Shown: positions 23,318 through 31,875 of the stretch, piece after piece | Layout: the number at the start of each line of letters is the position of its first letter | Position numbering within the stretch: position 1 is the first letter of the stretch | NCBI GenBank assembly: GCA_035764505.1 | Contig: DASTZC010000021.1 | Coordinates: 1-40,201, forward strand | From: Candidatus Polarisedimenticolia bacterium | Lineage (GTDB): Bacteria; Acidobacteriota; Polarisedimenticolia; Gp22-AA2; AA152 | Length of the DNA stretch: 40,201 nt | Reading direction: 5' to 3' | Notes under the pieces: model-generated | The model's database searches: none | Told to the model about the DNA's origin: nothing | What the model saw: only the letters and a program-made list of their open reading frames with translations | Program-made: the position numbers and the translations under genes

Positions 23318-25621
23318 CTACGAGGCGCCCGCCGGCGCCGGCTTGCGCGTTTCCGACGGCGGCGGGGCCGGATCGACGTCGAAGGTCAGCTTTTCCCCGT
23401 CGAAGCCGATCACCGCCGTGCCCCCCGACTCGAGACGGCCGAAAAGGATCTCGTCGGTCAGCGGATCGCGCACCTCGGACTGGATCAGCCGGACCAGCGG
23501 GCGCGCCCCGAAGACGGGGTCGTACCCCTTGCCCGCCAGATGGGCGCGCGCCTCTGGGGTGAGCGACAGCGCCACATTGCGCTCGCGCAGCTGCGCCTCC
23601 AGCTCCAGGATGAACTTCTCGACGATCATCTCCATGACGTCGGGGGTCAGCGCGTCGAAGGTGACGATGGCGTCCAGGCGGTTGCGCAGCTCGGGCGAGA
23701 AAAGCCGCTCGATCGCCTGGCGCCCCTTGGCCCGGGCATCGCCGATCCCACGCTTGAAGCCGACGCTGCGGCCGCTCATCTCGCGCGAGCCGGCGTTGGA
23801 CGTCAGGATCAGGGTCGCCTGGCGGAAATCGGCCTTGCGCCCCGTGTTGTCGCTCAAGGTGGCGTGGTCCATGATCTGCAGCAGGATGTCGAACAGATCG
23901 GGATGGGCCTTCTCGATCTCGTCGAGCAGCACCACGCAGTAGGGGTGCGAGCGCACCGCGTCCACCAGCAGGCCCCCCTGCTCGAAGCCGACGTAGCCCG
24001 GCGGCGCCCCGATCAGGCGCGCCACCGCGTGCTTCTCCATGTACTCGCTCATGTCATAGCGGATGAACTCGTTGCCCAGGTGCCGCGCCAGCTGGCGCGC
24101 CAGCTCCGTCTTGCCGACCCCCGTCGGGCCGGTAAACAGGAAGCAGCCGGCCGGCTTTTCGGGATGTCCCAGCCCGGCGCGGGCGCGGCGCACGGCGCGC
24201 GCCACGATCCCGACGGCCGGGCGCTGGCCGAAGACCACCCGGTTGAGCGATTCTTCGAGGGTGCGCAGCCGCTCCTTGTCGGAAACCGAGGCCTGCTTCT
24301 CGGGGATGCGCGCCAGGCGCGCCACCACCTTCTCGACCTCGGCCACGTCCACCGTCGGCGTGTCTGCCGCCGGGGCCTGCAGCCGCAGCATCGCTCCCGC
24401 CTCGTCCAGGACGTCCACCGCGCTGTCGGGCAGGCGCAGCTCGCGCAGGTGGCGCTGCGCCAGGCGTACCGCCGCCTCCAGCGCCGCCGGCATGTAGCGC
24501 ACCCGGTGGTGCGCCTCGTAGCGCGGCCGCAGCCCTTCGAGGATCAGGACCGACTCCTCGAGGGAGGGCTCCTCCACCACGATTTTCTGCAGGCGGCGAT
24601 GCAGCGCGCGGTCCTTCTCGAGATGCTTGAAATCCTCGAAGGTGGTCGAGCCGATGAGCCGCACCTTGCCGGCGGTGAGCACCGGCTTGATCAGGTTGGC
24701 CAGGTCCATCGTGCCGCCGGTCGTGGCGCCCGCTCCCACCATGGTGTGCAGCTCGTCGATGAACAGCAGGGCTTTCGGCCGCTTCTCCAGGGCCGTGATG
24801 ACCGCCTTGAAGCGCTCCTCGAAATCGCCCCGGTAGCGCGTCCCGGCTAATAGCGAGCCCATGTCCAGGGCGAACATCTCGGCGCCGGCCAGGATCTCGG
24901 GCACTCTGTCGGCCACCAGCCGCTGCGCCAGCCCTTCGACCAGCGCCGTCTTGCCGACCCCCGCGTCCCCCACGAAGACCGGGTTGTTCTTGCGTCGCCG
25001 GCAGAGGACCTCGAGCGCGCGGCGCAGCTCCTTCTCACGCCCCACCAGCGGGTCGAGCAACCCCTGCCGCGCCTGCTCGGTCAGGTTCACCGCGAAGCTC
25101 CCGAGCGCGTCGGTGGAACGGCGCGGGGCTTCCTCTTCCGCCTCGCCCGCCGGCACCGGCTCCTCCGCGGGAGGGAGGCTGGGGAGCTTCGTCAGGCCGT
25201 GCGACACGTAGTTGAGCACGTCGAGGCGCGTCACCCCTTCCGCTTCGAGAAGCTTCGCGGCGTGCGAGCGCCCTTCCTGCAGCAGCGCCGCCAGGGCGTC
25301 CCCGACGCTCGCCTCGTCCTTTCCGGCGCTCTGCACGTGCAAGGCCGTCCGCTGCAGCACCCGCTGGAAGGCCAGCGTCTGGGCCGGCTCGTCATCCGAC
25401 TCTTCCGGGAGCTTCTCAATCCCGGTTTGCAGGAACTTCTTCATCTCGGCCCGCAAATGATCCATCCGGACCCCGCAGGCGATCAGGATCTCCTCGCCCG
25501 CCGGGTCATGGATCAAAGCGTAAAGGAGGTGCTCCAGCGTCAGGTAGGCGTGCCGCCGGGACGTCGCCTCGCGATAGGCGACGGTCAGGACAATCTCGAG
25601 TCGCGGACTGAACATGCTCAT
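23318..25621 (-). CDS. clpA: ATP-dependent Clp protease unfoldase ClpA
   Basis: 767 residues (E. coli ClpA has 758). A Clp N-domain (1-145, which docks ClpS) is followed by an acidic linker and two AAA+ modules. Walker A of D1 is GDAGVGKT (218-225) with Walker [12 protein letters not shown]; Walker A of D2 is GPTGVGKT in the second half with Walker [13 protein letters not shown]. The ClpP-docking loop, IGL in E. coli, aligns with SVGFKRG here, i.e. VGF. ClpA unfolds N-degron substrates and threads them into ClpP, which is not in this window. ATG at 25621 overlaps the clpS stop as ATGA and has GGAG upstream; ATG at 25615 is an in-frame alternative. Confidence 0.97.
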   Translation of the reverse strand: MSMFSPRLEIVLTVAYREATSRRHAYLTLEHLLYALIHDPAGEEILIACGVRMDHLRAEMKKFLQTGIEKLPEESDDEPAQTLAFQRVLQRTALHVQSAGKDEASVGDALAALLQEGRSHAAKLLEAEGVTRLDVLNYVSHGLTKLPSLPPAEEPVPAGEAEEEAPRRSTDALGSFAVNLTEQARQGLLDPLVGREKELRRALEVLCRRRKNNPVFVGDAGVGKTALVEGLAQRLVADRVPEILAGAEMFALDMGSLLAGTRYRGDFEERFKAVITALEKRPKALLFIDELHTMVGAGATTGGTMDLANLIKPVLTAGKVRLIGSTTFEDFKHLEKDRALHRRLQKIVVEEPSLEESVLILEGLRPRYEAHHRVRYMPAALEAAVRLAQRHLRELRLPDSAVDVLDEAGAMLRLQAPAADTPTVDVAEVEKVVARLARIPEKQASVSDKERLRTLEESLNRVVFGQRPAVGIVARAVRRARAGLGHPEKPAGCFLFTGPTGVGKTELARQLARHLGNEFIRYDMSEYMEKHAVARLIGAPPGYVGFEQGGLLVDAVRSHPYCVVLLDEIEKAHPDLFDILLQIMDHATLSDNTGRKADFRQATLILTSNAGSREMSGRSVGFKRGIGDARAKGRQAIERLFSPELRNRLDAIVTFDALTPDVMEMIVEKFILELEAQLRERNVALSLTPEARAHLAGKGYDPVFGARPLVRLIQSEVRDPLTDEILFGRLESGGTAVIGFDGEKLTFDVDPAPPPSETRKPAPAGAS

Positions 25622-25932
25622 TCGGGCTCCAGGCTCGCGCGCAACGGATGGCCGGCGGAGCGCGCCAGCTCATGGACCGTGGAAACCTTGGTCTCCGCCA
25701 CCTCGTGCGGGTAGGTCCCGGCGATGCCCGACCCGCGCACATGGACCGACATCATGATCTGGTGGGCCTCCGCCGGCGATTTGGCAAAAAGTCCTTCGAG
25801 GAGAGTGACGACGAAGTCCATCGGAGTGTAATCGTCGTTGTGCAGGATGACGCGGAACAGCGGCGGTCTTTCGGTCTTCTGGCGGGTCTTCTCCAGGACC
25901 TGCCCGCCCCGCTGCCCCTCTCTCTCACCCAT
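25618..25932 (-). CDS. clpS: ClpS, N-degron adaptor of ClpA
   Basis: 104 residues. The flexible N-terminus is followed by the folded domain with the signature FRVILHNDDYTPMDFVV; Asn and Asp here line the pocket for the alpha-amino group of the substrate, and Met in TPMDF gates residue size. Then come LLEGLFAKSPAEAHQIMMSVH and GTYPHEVAETKV, the latter containing the conserved His of the binding pocket and the ClpA-binding face. It delivers proteins starting with Leu, Phe, Trp or Tyr to ClpA. It is the first gene of clpS-clpA-aat; ATG 25932 has GGGAG upstream. Confidence 0.96.
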   Translation of the reverse strand: MGEREGQRGGQVLEKTRQKTERPPLFRVILHNDDYTPMDFVVTLLEGLFAKSPAEAHQIMMSVHVRGSGIAGTYPHEVAETKVSTVHELARSAGHPLRASLEPE

Positions 25933-26272
25933 GAAACCGTCTCCCTGCGTGCTTATTCCGCATGGTCAGTATCGAGCAGCTACGATGAACCGCCCGATGA
26001 CGTTGCAGAAGGCTCACAGTTCTCACAAGCCCATTGCCCATTCTCTCCCAGGTTCGGGCCGAGCCTTTTCGATACGTATATTCCGCGCACTTTCTTCCGG
26101 CTCGCATGGTTAAACTGCGGCGTGCGGCCTCTGCGGGTTCTGCCTTAGCACTATTATGGCGCACGCCGTCAGTTTCAAGCATGCGCCAGCACCTCCCGCC
26201 GGTTAAGCAACCCCCATCATTAATTATAGGGAGTGGCCGACCGGCGGGGGCTATTTCCAGCGCCTGTAGAGG
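25933..26272 (-). other. Long leader / intergenic region upstream of clpS
   Basis: 340 bases, visibly richer in A+T than the flanks. A perfect TATAAT (minus strand, 26223-26228) lies downstream of the terminator at 26273-26310 and could start the clpSA-aat transcript, though no -35 is recognisable. An 85-codon frame (25925-26182) with a GGGAGG upstream covers the leader and ends inside clpS. Its codons lack the GC bias at third positions seen in the real genes, so I do not call it a gene. Confidence 0.35.
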
Positions 26273-26310
26273 AAAAAATCCAGGGCCAGCCGGTCGGCTG
26301 GAGCCTGGAT
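26273..26310 (-). terminator. Strong intrinsic terminator (minus strand)
   Basis: Read on the minus strand: ATCCAGG, a 2-base bulge, CCAGCCG, a 2-base loop, CGGCTGG, a 1-base bulge, CCTGGAT, followed by a run of T (26273-26278 are A on the plus strand). It lies 23 bases downstream of the frame ending at 26334 and insulates clpS from upstream transcription. Confidence 0.75.
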
Positions 26311-26333
26311 ACGAGGAAACGACCCCCGCAAGC

Positions 26334-26740
26334 TCAGCAGCGGAAGGCGACTCCGAGCGCCGGCCCCTGGTAGAGCATGTCATAGGCGAAGCGATCGGCG
26401 CTCTCGCCTGTCTCCTCCGCATGCGGGCGGAACAGGCTGTGCTATGGCTTGAACAGCGGTGGGTGTCAGGGCGCGGGCTGCAGCTTCAACCCGCGACTGT
26501 CCGGCTCAGGTCCCCGATCGCATGGATCAGGCTCGCGTGGGTTCCTTCGCAGACGAAGCTGAAGCTGGCCGTGTTGTAAACAAATCCCGAGAGTGCAGGA
26601 GGCTCCTTGCGCCGCACGTCCGATACCGTGCAGCCGAGGCCCTTGGCTACACAGGTTGGCGTGGGGATCACGCAATTCTCTGGGCTGTCTGAGCTTGAAC
26701 CTCGCAGCAAGCAATCTTCTTGAGAGAACCTCAAATCCTG
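26334..26740 (-). pseudogene. Decayed gene remnant, possible exported/outer-membrane protein
   Basis: Between two minus-strand terminators, protein-like stretches appear in different frames. One (about 26486-26680) reads NCVIPTPTCVAKGLGC, then FVYNTASFSFVCEGTH, with three or four cysteines and GC-rich third positions. Another (26334-26441) reads SADRFAYDMLYQGPALGVAF and ends in RC just ahead of the terminator. In-frame stops (e.g. TAG at 26442-26444, TGA at 26486) separate them. The final piece has the look of the last beta-strands of an outer-membrane protein. No start, signal peptide or continuous frame remains. I infer a gene broken by several frameshifts; a short non-coding transcript is the alternative. 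Confidence 0.35.
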
Positions 26741-26743
26741 ATG

Positions 26744-26772
26744 AAAAAGCCGCCGGAGATTTCCTCGGCGGC
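26744..26772 (-). terminator. Intrinsic terminator of the sulfatase gene
   Basis: Minus strand: GCCGCCG, a 10-base loop, CGGCGGC, then TTTTT (26744-26748 are A on the plus strand). It lies about 40 bases after the sulfatase stop. Confidence 0.85.
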
Positions 26773-26813
26773 TTCTCTTTGATGGGCAGCTCGTGGCGGC
26801 TGATACGCTCGCT

Positions 26814-28880
26814 TCAGAAACACCCCTCGCAGCTGTTGAATGGGCAGGGGTCAGGTGCGGTGCAGGTGGGGTCGGTGCTGCATTCGTGCATGCAGCAGTT
26901 GTTCGGTCCGAACCCGGTCGGGGTGCATCGTACGCCCACATCGCTGCAATAGCTGGAGCAGATAGGAGCATTCCACCTGATCTTGAAGCCGGAGTCGCTC
27001 ACGTCGAGACCCGTATTGCCGACGGAATTGTGCGCCAGCACCTTCAGGAAAGCAGTTGAGCCGCCCGTCGGTGGCGCGGCAACCGTCCATGAATACGACC
27101 CCGTATTTCCGATTCCTGCCGCGATCGACGTGAAGGGTCCATCCGGGCCCGACCGTGATAGAAGAAGATCGACATTGCTGATGCTGGCTCCGCCACAGTC
27201 ATCGGTTGCGCTCCAGGTCAGGGTAACCGTGCTGCCGATGTTCATGATCTGTCCGCCATTGGGATAATTCACGTGCACCAGGGGAACGTTCTTGGGGGAG
27301 TTGGAAACGAACGGACAGTCGTCGCAGGCATCGCCTTTTCCGTCCTCGTCATAGTCATGTTGGGTCAGGGGATCTTCGTCGTCTAGAACGAAATTCCTGA
27401 CTTCATCGCACTTGTCCTGGTCCGCGATGATCTCGTCGCCATCGCAATCGTGCAGAGGTGACGAGAGTATCGAATTGAGATGATCGCGAAGCGCGGCCAG
27501 ATTGCTGTCCTGCTCGGCTGTCAATGGAAGATGGAGCAAGAGGTTGTTGGAGTCAATCTCGGAAGATTGCAGGTCGTAATACTCTTCCGGTGCCGGGTTG
27601 GTATCGAACGTGCTCTTGCGGATGAGCTTGTAACGGCTGTTCCTGACGGCCTGGGCATTGAGCAGCTCACTGTACGCATACTGCCTCGTCCCCGCCCCGG
27701 TCGCATTGAGGATCGGAACAAGGCTTTCGGAATCGAGCACGACGCCCGGGTTGAGAGTGGAGGGTGAGCTCCCCGTCATCAGCTCGATCACGGTCGTGAA
27801 CAGGTCGGTCGTATTCACGAGTGCATCGGTTTCACGGTCCGGGTCGGTGACCTGGGCTCCCGAGATGATCACCGGCACGTTGATTCCTCCCTGGTAAACC
27901 GTCTCCTTGGAATGACCCGCGCATTCAGGCCGGTAGACGTCATCGCAGACTTCCTTTGGGGTGCCGTTGTCGCCCAGGAGGATGATGGTCGTGTGGTCCA
28001 GGACCTGCTGGCCAATCTCGGTCTTGAGGCGACCGAATTCCTTGTCCACAGCCTCTATCATCGAAAAGTAGCATTGGCGCCTCGCAGCGTTGCTGTGGTC
28101 CATTTCGTCGCATAGGTGTCCTGGATCGACCCCCGCAAGAGGCCGAGCAGAGCTCCGGAGATTCACAGGAGGCGCCTGAAAGGGGGCATGCGGGGCATTG
28201 AAAGCCAGCATGAGAAACCAGGATCCCGTTTGCTGGCCAATCCAGGTGCTTGCATCGTTCACATTATCGGTCGTGGAATAGACGCTGGTGCCAGGGCTCA
28301 CGCGGCCATCGATGGTCTTGATCCAGTTGAAGTAGTTGACAAGGTTGGAGTAGGCGCCCGTGTAATGCGGGAATCCGGAATCGTTGGGGCCGAGCGCACC
28401 ACCGTTCATCGTATTGCTGAGATGCCACTTGCCGACCGCCGCCCGTGCCGGCACGGGCGACGCCATTGCGAGGACCTCAGGGAGGGTGGACTCGCATCGC
28501 GGCAGCTCGTTCGCCGGAAGGCCTTGGTCAAAAGGATTGGAGTCGATCTGGGGTTTGGTGATGTCACGGACACCCGTCCTGAAGCCGTACCGTCCGGTCA
28601 TGAGCGTCGCACGCGTCGGGGAGCATATCGGGTTCGACCAGGCGTTGCGGAACAGCACCCCCGACGTCTTGAGAGCGTCGATATTGGGTGTGGCAGGGAA
28701 GTCGAGGGGTGGACAAACGTGGGGAGGAAGGCAGTAGGTTCCCAGCGCGTCTACCCCGACATCGTCGAGGACAATCATGAGGACATTATTCTGTGCTGCG
28801 GCCTCGCCGGAGCTGGCCAGGAGCGCGCACATAACGACCAGAAACCAGCCGAGAGTACGTAGCCTGAAGTGTCCTGACAT
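26814..28880 (-). CDS. Exported sulfatase with calcium-binding repeats and Cys-rich tail
   Basis: 688 residues. Signal peptide (LGWFLVVMCALLASSGEAAA) with mature start near Q30. The sulfatase domain (about 32-460) has metal ligands in MIVLDDVG (D39, D40), the modification motif CSPTR (C86, NPICSPTRATLMTGRYGF) in which Cys becomes formylglycine, the GKWHL motif, and LLGDNG. It is followed by Asp-rich thrombospondin-type-3-like repeats (HDCDGDEIIADQDKCD, DYDEDGKGDACDDCPF), an Ig-like domain (YPNGGQIMNIGSTVTLTWSA) and a tail with about a dozen cysteines. It should hydrolyse sulfate esters outside the cytoplasm and requires a maturase that is not obviously present here. ATG at 28880 has AGAGGGGGG upstream. 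Third-position GC is lower than in neighbours, a hint of transfer. Confidence 0.93.
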   Translation of the reverse strand: MSGHFRLRTLGWFLVVMCALLASSGEAAAQNNVLMIVLDDVGVDALGTYCLPPHVCPPLDFPATPNIDALKTSGVLFRNAWSNPICSPTRATLMTGRYGFRTGVRDITKPQIDSNPFDQGLPANELPRCESTLPEVLAMASPVPARAAVGKWHLSNTMNGGALGPNDSGFPHYTGAYSNLVNYFNWIKTIDGRVSPGTSVYSTTDNVNDASTWIGQQTGSWFLMLAFNAPHAPFQAPPVNLRSSARPLAGVDPGHLCDEMDHSNAARRQCYFSMIEAVDKEFGRLKTEIGQQVLDHTTIILLGDNGTPKEVCDDVYRPECAGHSKETVYQGGINVPVIISGAQVTDPDRETDALVNTTDLFTTVIELMTGSSPSTLNPGVVLDSESLVPILNATGAGTRQYAYSELLNAQAVRNSRYKLIRKSTFDTNPAPEEYYDLQSSEIDSNNLLLHLPLTAEQDSNLAALRDHLNSILSSPLHDCDGDEIIADQDKCDEVRNFVLDDEDPLTQHDYDEDGKGDACDDCPFVSNSPKNVPLVHVNYPNGGQIMNIGSTVTLTWSATDDCGGASISNVDLLLSRSGPDGPFTSIAAGIGNTGSYSWTVAAPPTGGSTAFLKVLAHNSVGNTGLDVSDSGFKIRWNAPICSSYCSDVGVRCTPTGFGPNNCCMHECSTDPTCTAPDPCPFNSCEGCF

Positions 28881-29067
28881 GGAACCCCCCTCTTGATCTG
28901 GCCCGTTTTTCCTCACCCCCTGAAGGGAGGTGTCTCAGGTTTCTTAGTCGGAGGAGCCCGAAGGAAGGTTCTCCTGAAAGGCAGAAAGGTGCCGAGTCAT
29001 GGCGGAGGGTTTGAAGAACGAATCGGTCGGCAGATGCGCCTAAGGCGGGAGGTGAAGTCTGGACGGA

Positions 29068-30375
29068 TTACTTCGGGGAATCCGACACCGGGGGGAGGTG
29101 GTGGGTCAGCAGCCCCTCGGCGCGCAGCTGCCGCTCTTCGGCATGCATCGACTCGACCCAGGACTCCAGGACGAGATGGGTTTTCAAGGCCTGCCATTCG
29201 GCGGGGGTGAAAGCGTCGAGGTCCTCGGATGGGACCCGGGGGATCGAGGCAGGCAGCGCTTCCGTCCCGGCATCGCGGTCGGACCTCCGGCCCAGGTGGC
29301 CGAGATCGATTCCCTGCCGGTCGGCCCACTCGCCGATCCTTACCTGGGGAAACGCGGCAATCTCCGGCACGCTCCAGGCGGGCAGATCGATCTCTTCCTC
29401 GAGCCATCCCGCCACCTCGCGCCCGAGGAAGAAGGGCTGGTGTCCCCCGGCGTCGACAATCTTCCAGCTGAAGATCTCCCCCCGCTTCCCTTCGAGCAGG
29501 TGGGCCACTCTATCCTGCAGGTCCCCGAGGAACAGGGCCCCGAGCCGCGGCGCCCGCACCACGGTGTCGTTCCCTCCGAGGACGATCAGACTGGGGCCGC
29601 GCTGGGCATGCATCGCGTACAGAGCCGCGGGCCGATCTCCCAGAAAGCGCAGCGCCTGGTAGGAAAACCCCTGGCACATCGGCCGGGAGCTGTCCCAGTA
29701 ACCCCCCGCGCCGTCCAGGTTGCCGCCTGACGCCATGACGGCGACCCAGGGGCGGGAATCGACGGCGCCCGCCAGAGCCGTGGCGTAGGAGCCCAGCGAA
29801 AACCCGAGCACGGCGATGCGCGACGGATCGATTTCCTCCCGCCTACGCAAATAGGAAACCCCCTGGAGCAGGTCGGTCACCATCAGCCCCGTCACGCGCC
29901 GCCCGTCCTCCGCGTCCGGGGAAAGCCGATCGTGCGCCTGGGATCGGGACCGATGTGTGTCGTTGCGCTCTCCCTCACCCACTGGATCGAAGGTCAGGAC
30001 GGCGGCGCCGGCGCGCGCGTAAAGGGCCCCCGCGTAACGGGCGTACCAGGAGTGCTTGTCTCCGCCATGACCCGGAACGATAAGGAGACCGGGAATCCTG
30101 CCGGCCGGATGCCGCGGCAAATAGAGGAGTGCGGGAATCCGCATCCCATACTGCGTGCCATAGGAGACTCTTTCGACCCGTACCGCATCGTCCAGGTCGA
30201 AGCCGCCATGCGAGGCAGGGCTCAGATCGGGAAGGGGATCGGGAATGGAGAGGGTTTCACGCATCTCCTGCCTCCAGGCGGACCAGGGGGCTGCGTGCGG
30301 CGGAGGAGGCGGGAGAGCGCCCGCTGAAGCCGCGAGCAACTGTGAAAGAAATGGAACAATGAGCAGGTAGGGCAC
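29068..30375 (-). CDS. Exported alpha/beta hydrolase (acetyl-xylan-esterase-like)
   Basis: 435 residues from GTG at 30375 (GGGAAG 8 bases upstream). Signal peptide LLIVPFLSQLLAASAGALPP. The hydrolase core has IPGLLIVPGHGGDKHSWYAR (oxyanion-hole region), VLTFDPVGEGER, the nucleophile elbow GFSLGS (Ser in AVLGFSLGSYATAL), and a late His in VDAGGHQPFF; an Asp in LGGNDTVV completes a likely catalytic triad. This matches the alpha/beta-hydrolase group that includes acetyl-xylan esterases and secreted dipeptidases; the substrate is uncertain. The approximately 100-residue helical C-terminal extension (from about EIDLPAWSVPEI) is not part of the core. It appears monocistronic: a perfect TATAAT lies at 30426-30431 and the sulfatase gene downstream has its own leader. 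Confidence 0.88.
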   Translation of the reverse strand: MPYLLIVPFLSQLLAASAGALPPPPPHAAPWSAWRQEMRETLSIPDPLPDLSPASHGGFDLDDAVRVERVSYGTQYGMRIPALLYLPRHPAGRIPGLLIVPGHGGDKHSWYARYAGALYARAGAAVLTFDPVGEGERNDTHRSRSQAHDRLSPDAEDGRRVTGLMVTDLLQGVSYLRRREEIDPSRIAVLGFSLGSYATALAGAVDSRPWVAVMASGGNLDGAGGYWDSSRPMCQGFSYQALRFLGDRPAALYAMHAQRGPSLIVLGGNDTVVRAPRLGALFLGDLQDRVAHLLEGKRGEIFSWKIVDAGGHQPFFLGREVAGWLEEEIDLPAWSVPEIAAFPQVRIGEWADRQGIDLGHLGRRSDRDAGTEALPASIPRVPSEDLDAFTPAEWQALKTHLVLESWVESMHAEERQLRAEGLLTHHLPPVSDSPK

Positions 30376-30425
30376 GGCCTGCGCTTCCCTGGAAGACCCA
30401 CCGGGTTGAACGACGGTGAGACATC

Positions 30426-30431
30426 ATTATA
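30426..30431 (-). promoter_or_regulatory. -10 element of the exported hydrolase gene
   Basis: TATAAT on the minus strand, about 50 bases ahead of the GTG at 30375. The -35 position is a poor match, so an activator may be needed. Confidence 0.45.
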
Positions 30432-30747
30432 AACGAGCGAGTCTCTGGGTTTGCAGGAGGGCCGGGGAAGCGCCGCATTTGCCGGTTCATACGGGCATTC
30501 CAGTGCTCTATCGACCGGGTGTGATCCGCATGCCCCGTGCGTGCTAAGATGCGGCCTCCAGAATCATCAGTCCGGCAGCATCCCGGCGGAAATCGGCGGG
30601 ATTACCACGAAAACCCCACCCTCAGGTTCGCGCCCGCAGCGCAGACTCGTCGGGATGGCGGTTCGACCGAGCCGTCGGGCGTAGAATCATCCATACGGTC
30701 GGAATAAAGCCCGCGGGACCCGGGGTTCGAGGCGCAAGGAGGCGGCA
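30432..30747 (+). other. Intergenic region before the RND efflux genes
   Basis: No gene is seen in these 316 bases. A TGC-TAAGAT extended -10 (30545-30550) on the plus strand could start a transcript with a leader of about 190 bases for the efflux operon; TAGAAT at 30682-30687 is a second, weaker candidate. A clear AAGGAGG (30736-30742) precedes the GTG at 30748. No linked regulator gene is present. Confidence 0.35.
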
Positions 30748-31875
30748 GTGGCGAAGAAACTGACCATCACCCTGGTGGTCGTCATCACGTTCATCGCGGT
30801 CCTCGGCCTCGTGAAGTACTGGCAGATCCAGGCCGCCATCTCCGCATCCACCAACTTCAAGATGCCCCCCGAGGCGGTCACCACCACGGTGGTGAAGGAA
30901 GAGCGCTGGCGGAACAGCCTGCAGAGCATCGGCAGCATCGAGGCGGTGCACGGGGTGACCGTCGCCGCCGATCTACCAGGCATCGTGGAGAAGATCGCCT
31001 TCAATTCGGGGGATAAGGTGCGCCAGGGGGACGTGCTCGTGACTCTGAGCACCCGCCAGGAGCAGGCCCAGCTCACGGCGGCCGAATCGCGCCTGGAGCT
31101 GACGCGCCTCAACCTGGAGAGGACGCAGGGCCTGCGGCAGGAGGGCATCACCGCGCAGGCTGATCTCGACCGGGCGATGGCGGAACACGACCAGGCCAAG
31201 GCGAGCGTCGGCGAGATCCGGGCCACCATCCAGCGCAAGGCGATCCGGGCCCCTTTTTCGGGAGTGCTCGGGATCCGGCTGGTGAACCTCGGCCAGTACC
31301 TGACCTCCGGCCAGCCGGTCGTCCCGCTGCAGACGCTCGATCCGGTCTACGTAAACTTCTCGGTGCCGCAGCAGGAGCTGCACCACGTTCCGATCGGCGC
31401 GGAGGTGCGGGTCACCTCGGACGACCTGGGGAAGGCCGCGCACACCGGCAAGATCACCGCGATCGACTCGGTGGTCGACCCTTCCACCCGGAACCTGCGG
31501 ATCCAGGCGACCTTCGCCAATCCCGATCTGACCATGCGGCCCGGGATGTTCGTCGACACCGAGGTCCTCCTCGAGGAGGGAGCCGCGGTCATCCCCATCC
31601 CGTCCTCGTCGATCCAGTACGCTCCCTACGGCGACTCGGTCTTCGTGGTCGAGCAGGTGAAAGGGCAGGACGGCAAGAGCTACCTGGGAGTGCGCCAGCA
31701 GTTCGTCAAGCTCGGCCCCGGTCGTGGCGATCAGAAGGCGGTCCTCTCCGGCATCAAGCCCGGCGAGGAGATCGTCACTTCCGGAGTCTTCAAGCTGCGC
31801 AACGGCGCGGCGGTGCTCGTCAACAACGAGATCCAGCCAGGCAACAATCCGGAGCCGAAGCCCGAGGAGAACTGA
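30748..31875 (+). CDS. RND efflux periplasmic adaptor (membrane fusion protein)
   Basis: 375 residues from GTG 30748 with AAGGAGG 5 bases upstream. A single N-terminal helix (LTITLVVVITFIAVLGLVKY) anchors it in the inner membrane. The HlyD-type order is visible: lipoyl half-domain (VHGVTVAADLPGIVEKIAFN), helical hairpin (about 95-150), second lipoyl half (IRAPFSGVLGIRLVNLGQYL), beta-barrel (VYVNFSVPQQELHHVPIGAE) and membrane-proximal domain. It links the pump to an outer-membrane channel; no channel gene is in the window. The stop shares one base with the ATG of the pump gene, so the two are translated together. Confidence 0.95.
   Translation: MAKKLTITLVVVITFIAVLGLVKYWQIQAAISASTNFKMPPEAVTTTVVKEERWRNSLQSIGSIEAVHGVTVAADLPGIVEKIAFNSGDKVRQGDVLVTLSTRQEQAQLTAAESRLELTRLNLERTQGLRQEGITAQADLDRAMAEHDQAKASVGEIRATIQRKAIRAPFSGVLGIRLVNLGQYLTSGQPVVPLQTLDPVYVNFSVPQQELHHVPIGAEVRVTSDDLGKAAHTGKITAIDSVVDPSTRNLRIQATFANPDLTMRPGMFVDTEVLLEEGAAVIPIPSSSIQYAPYGDSVFVVEQVKGQDGKSYLGVRQQFVKLGPGRGDQKAVLSGIKPGEEIVTSGVFKLRNGAAVLVNNEIQPGNNPEPKPEEN

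Noticed and set aside
23084-24850. 588-codon plus-strand frame opposite clpA and aat
   Set aside because: Low-complexity shadow of clpA, which has all its conserved motifs.
25925-26182. 85-codon minus-strand frame ahead of clpS with a GGGAGG site
   Set aside because: Third codon positions are not GC-rich, composition is Arg-heavy with no recognisable fold, and it ends inside clpS; treated as leader RNA.
28905-28960. Hairpin CACCCCC...GGGAGGTG between the sulfatase and the exported hydrolase gene
   Set aside because: Short imperfect stem with no adjoining T-run on either strand; not convincing as a terminator.
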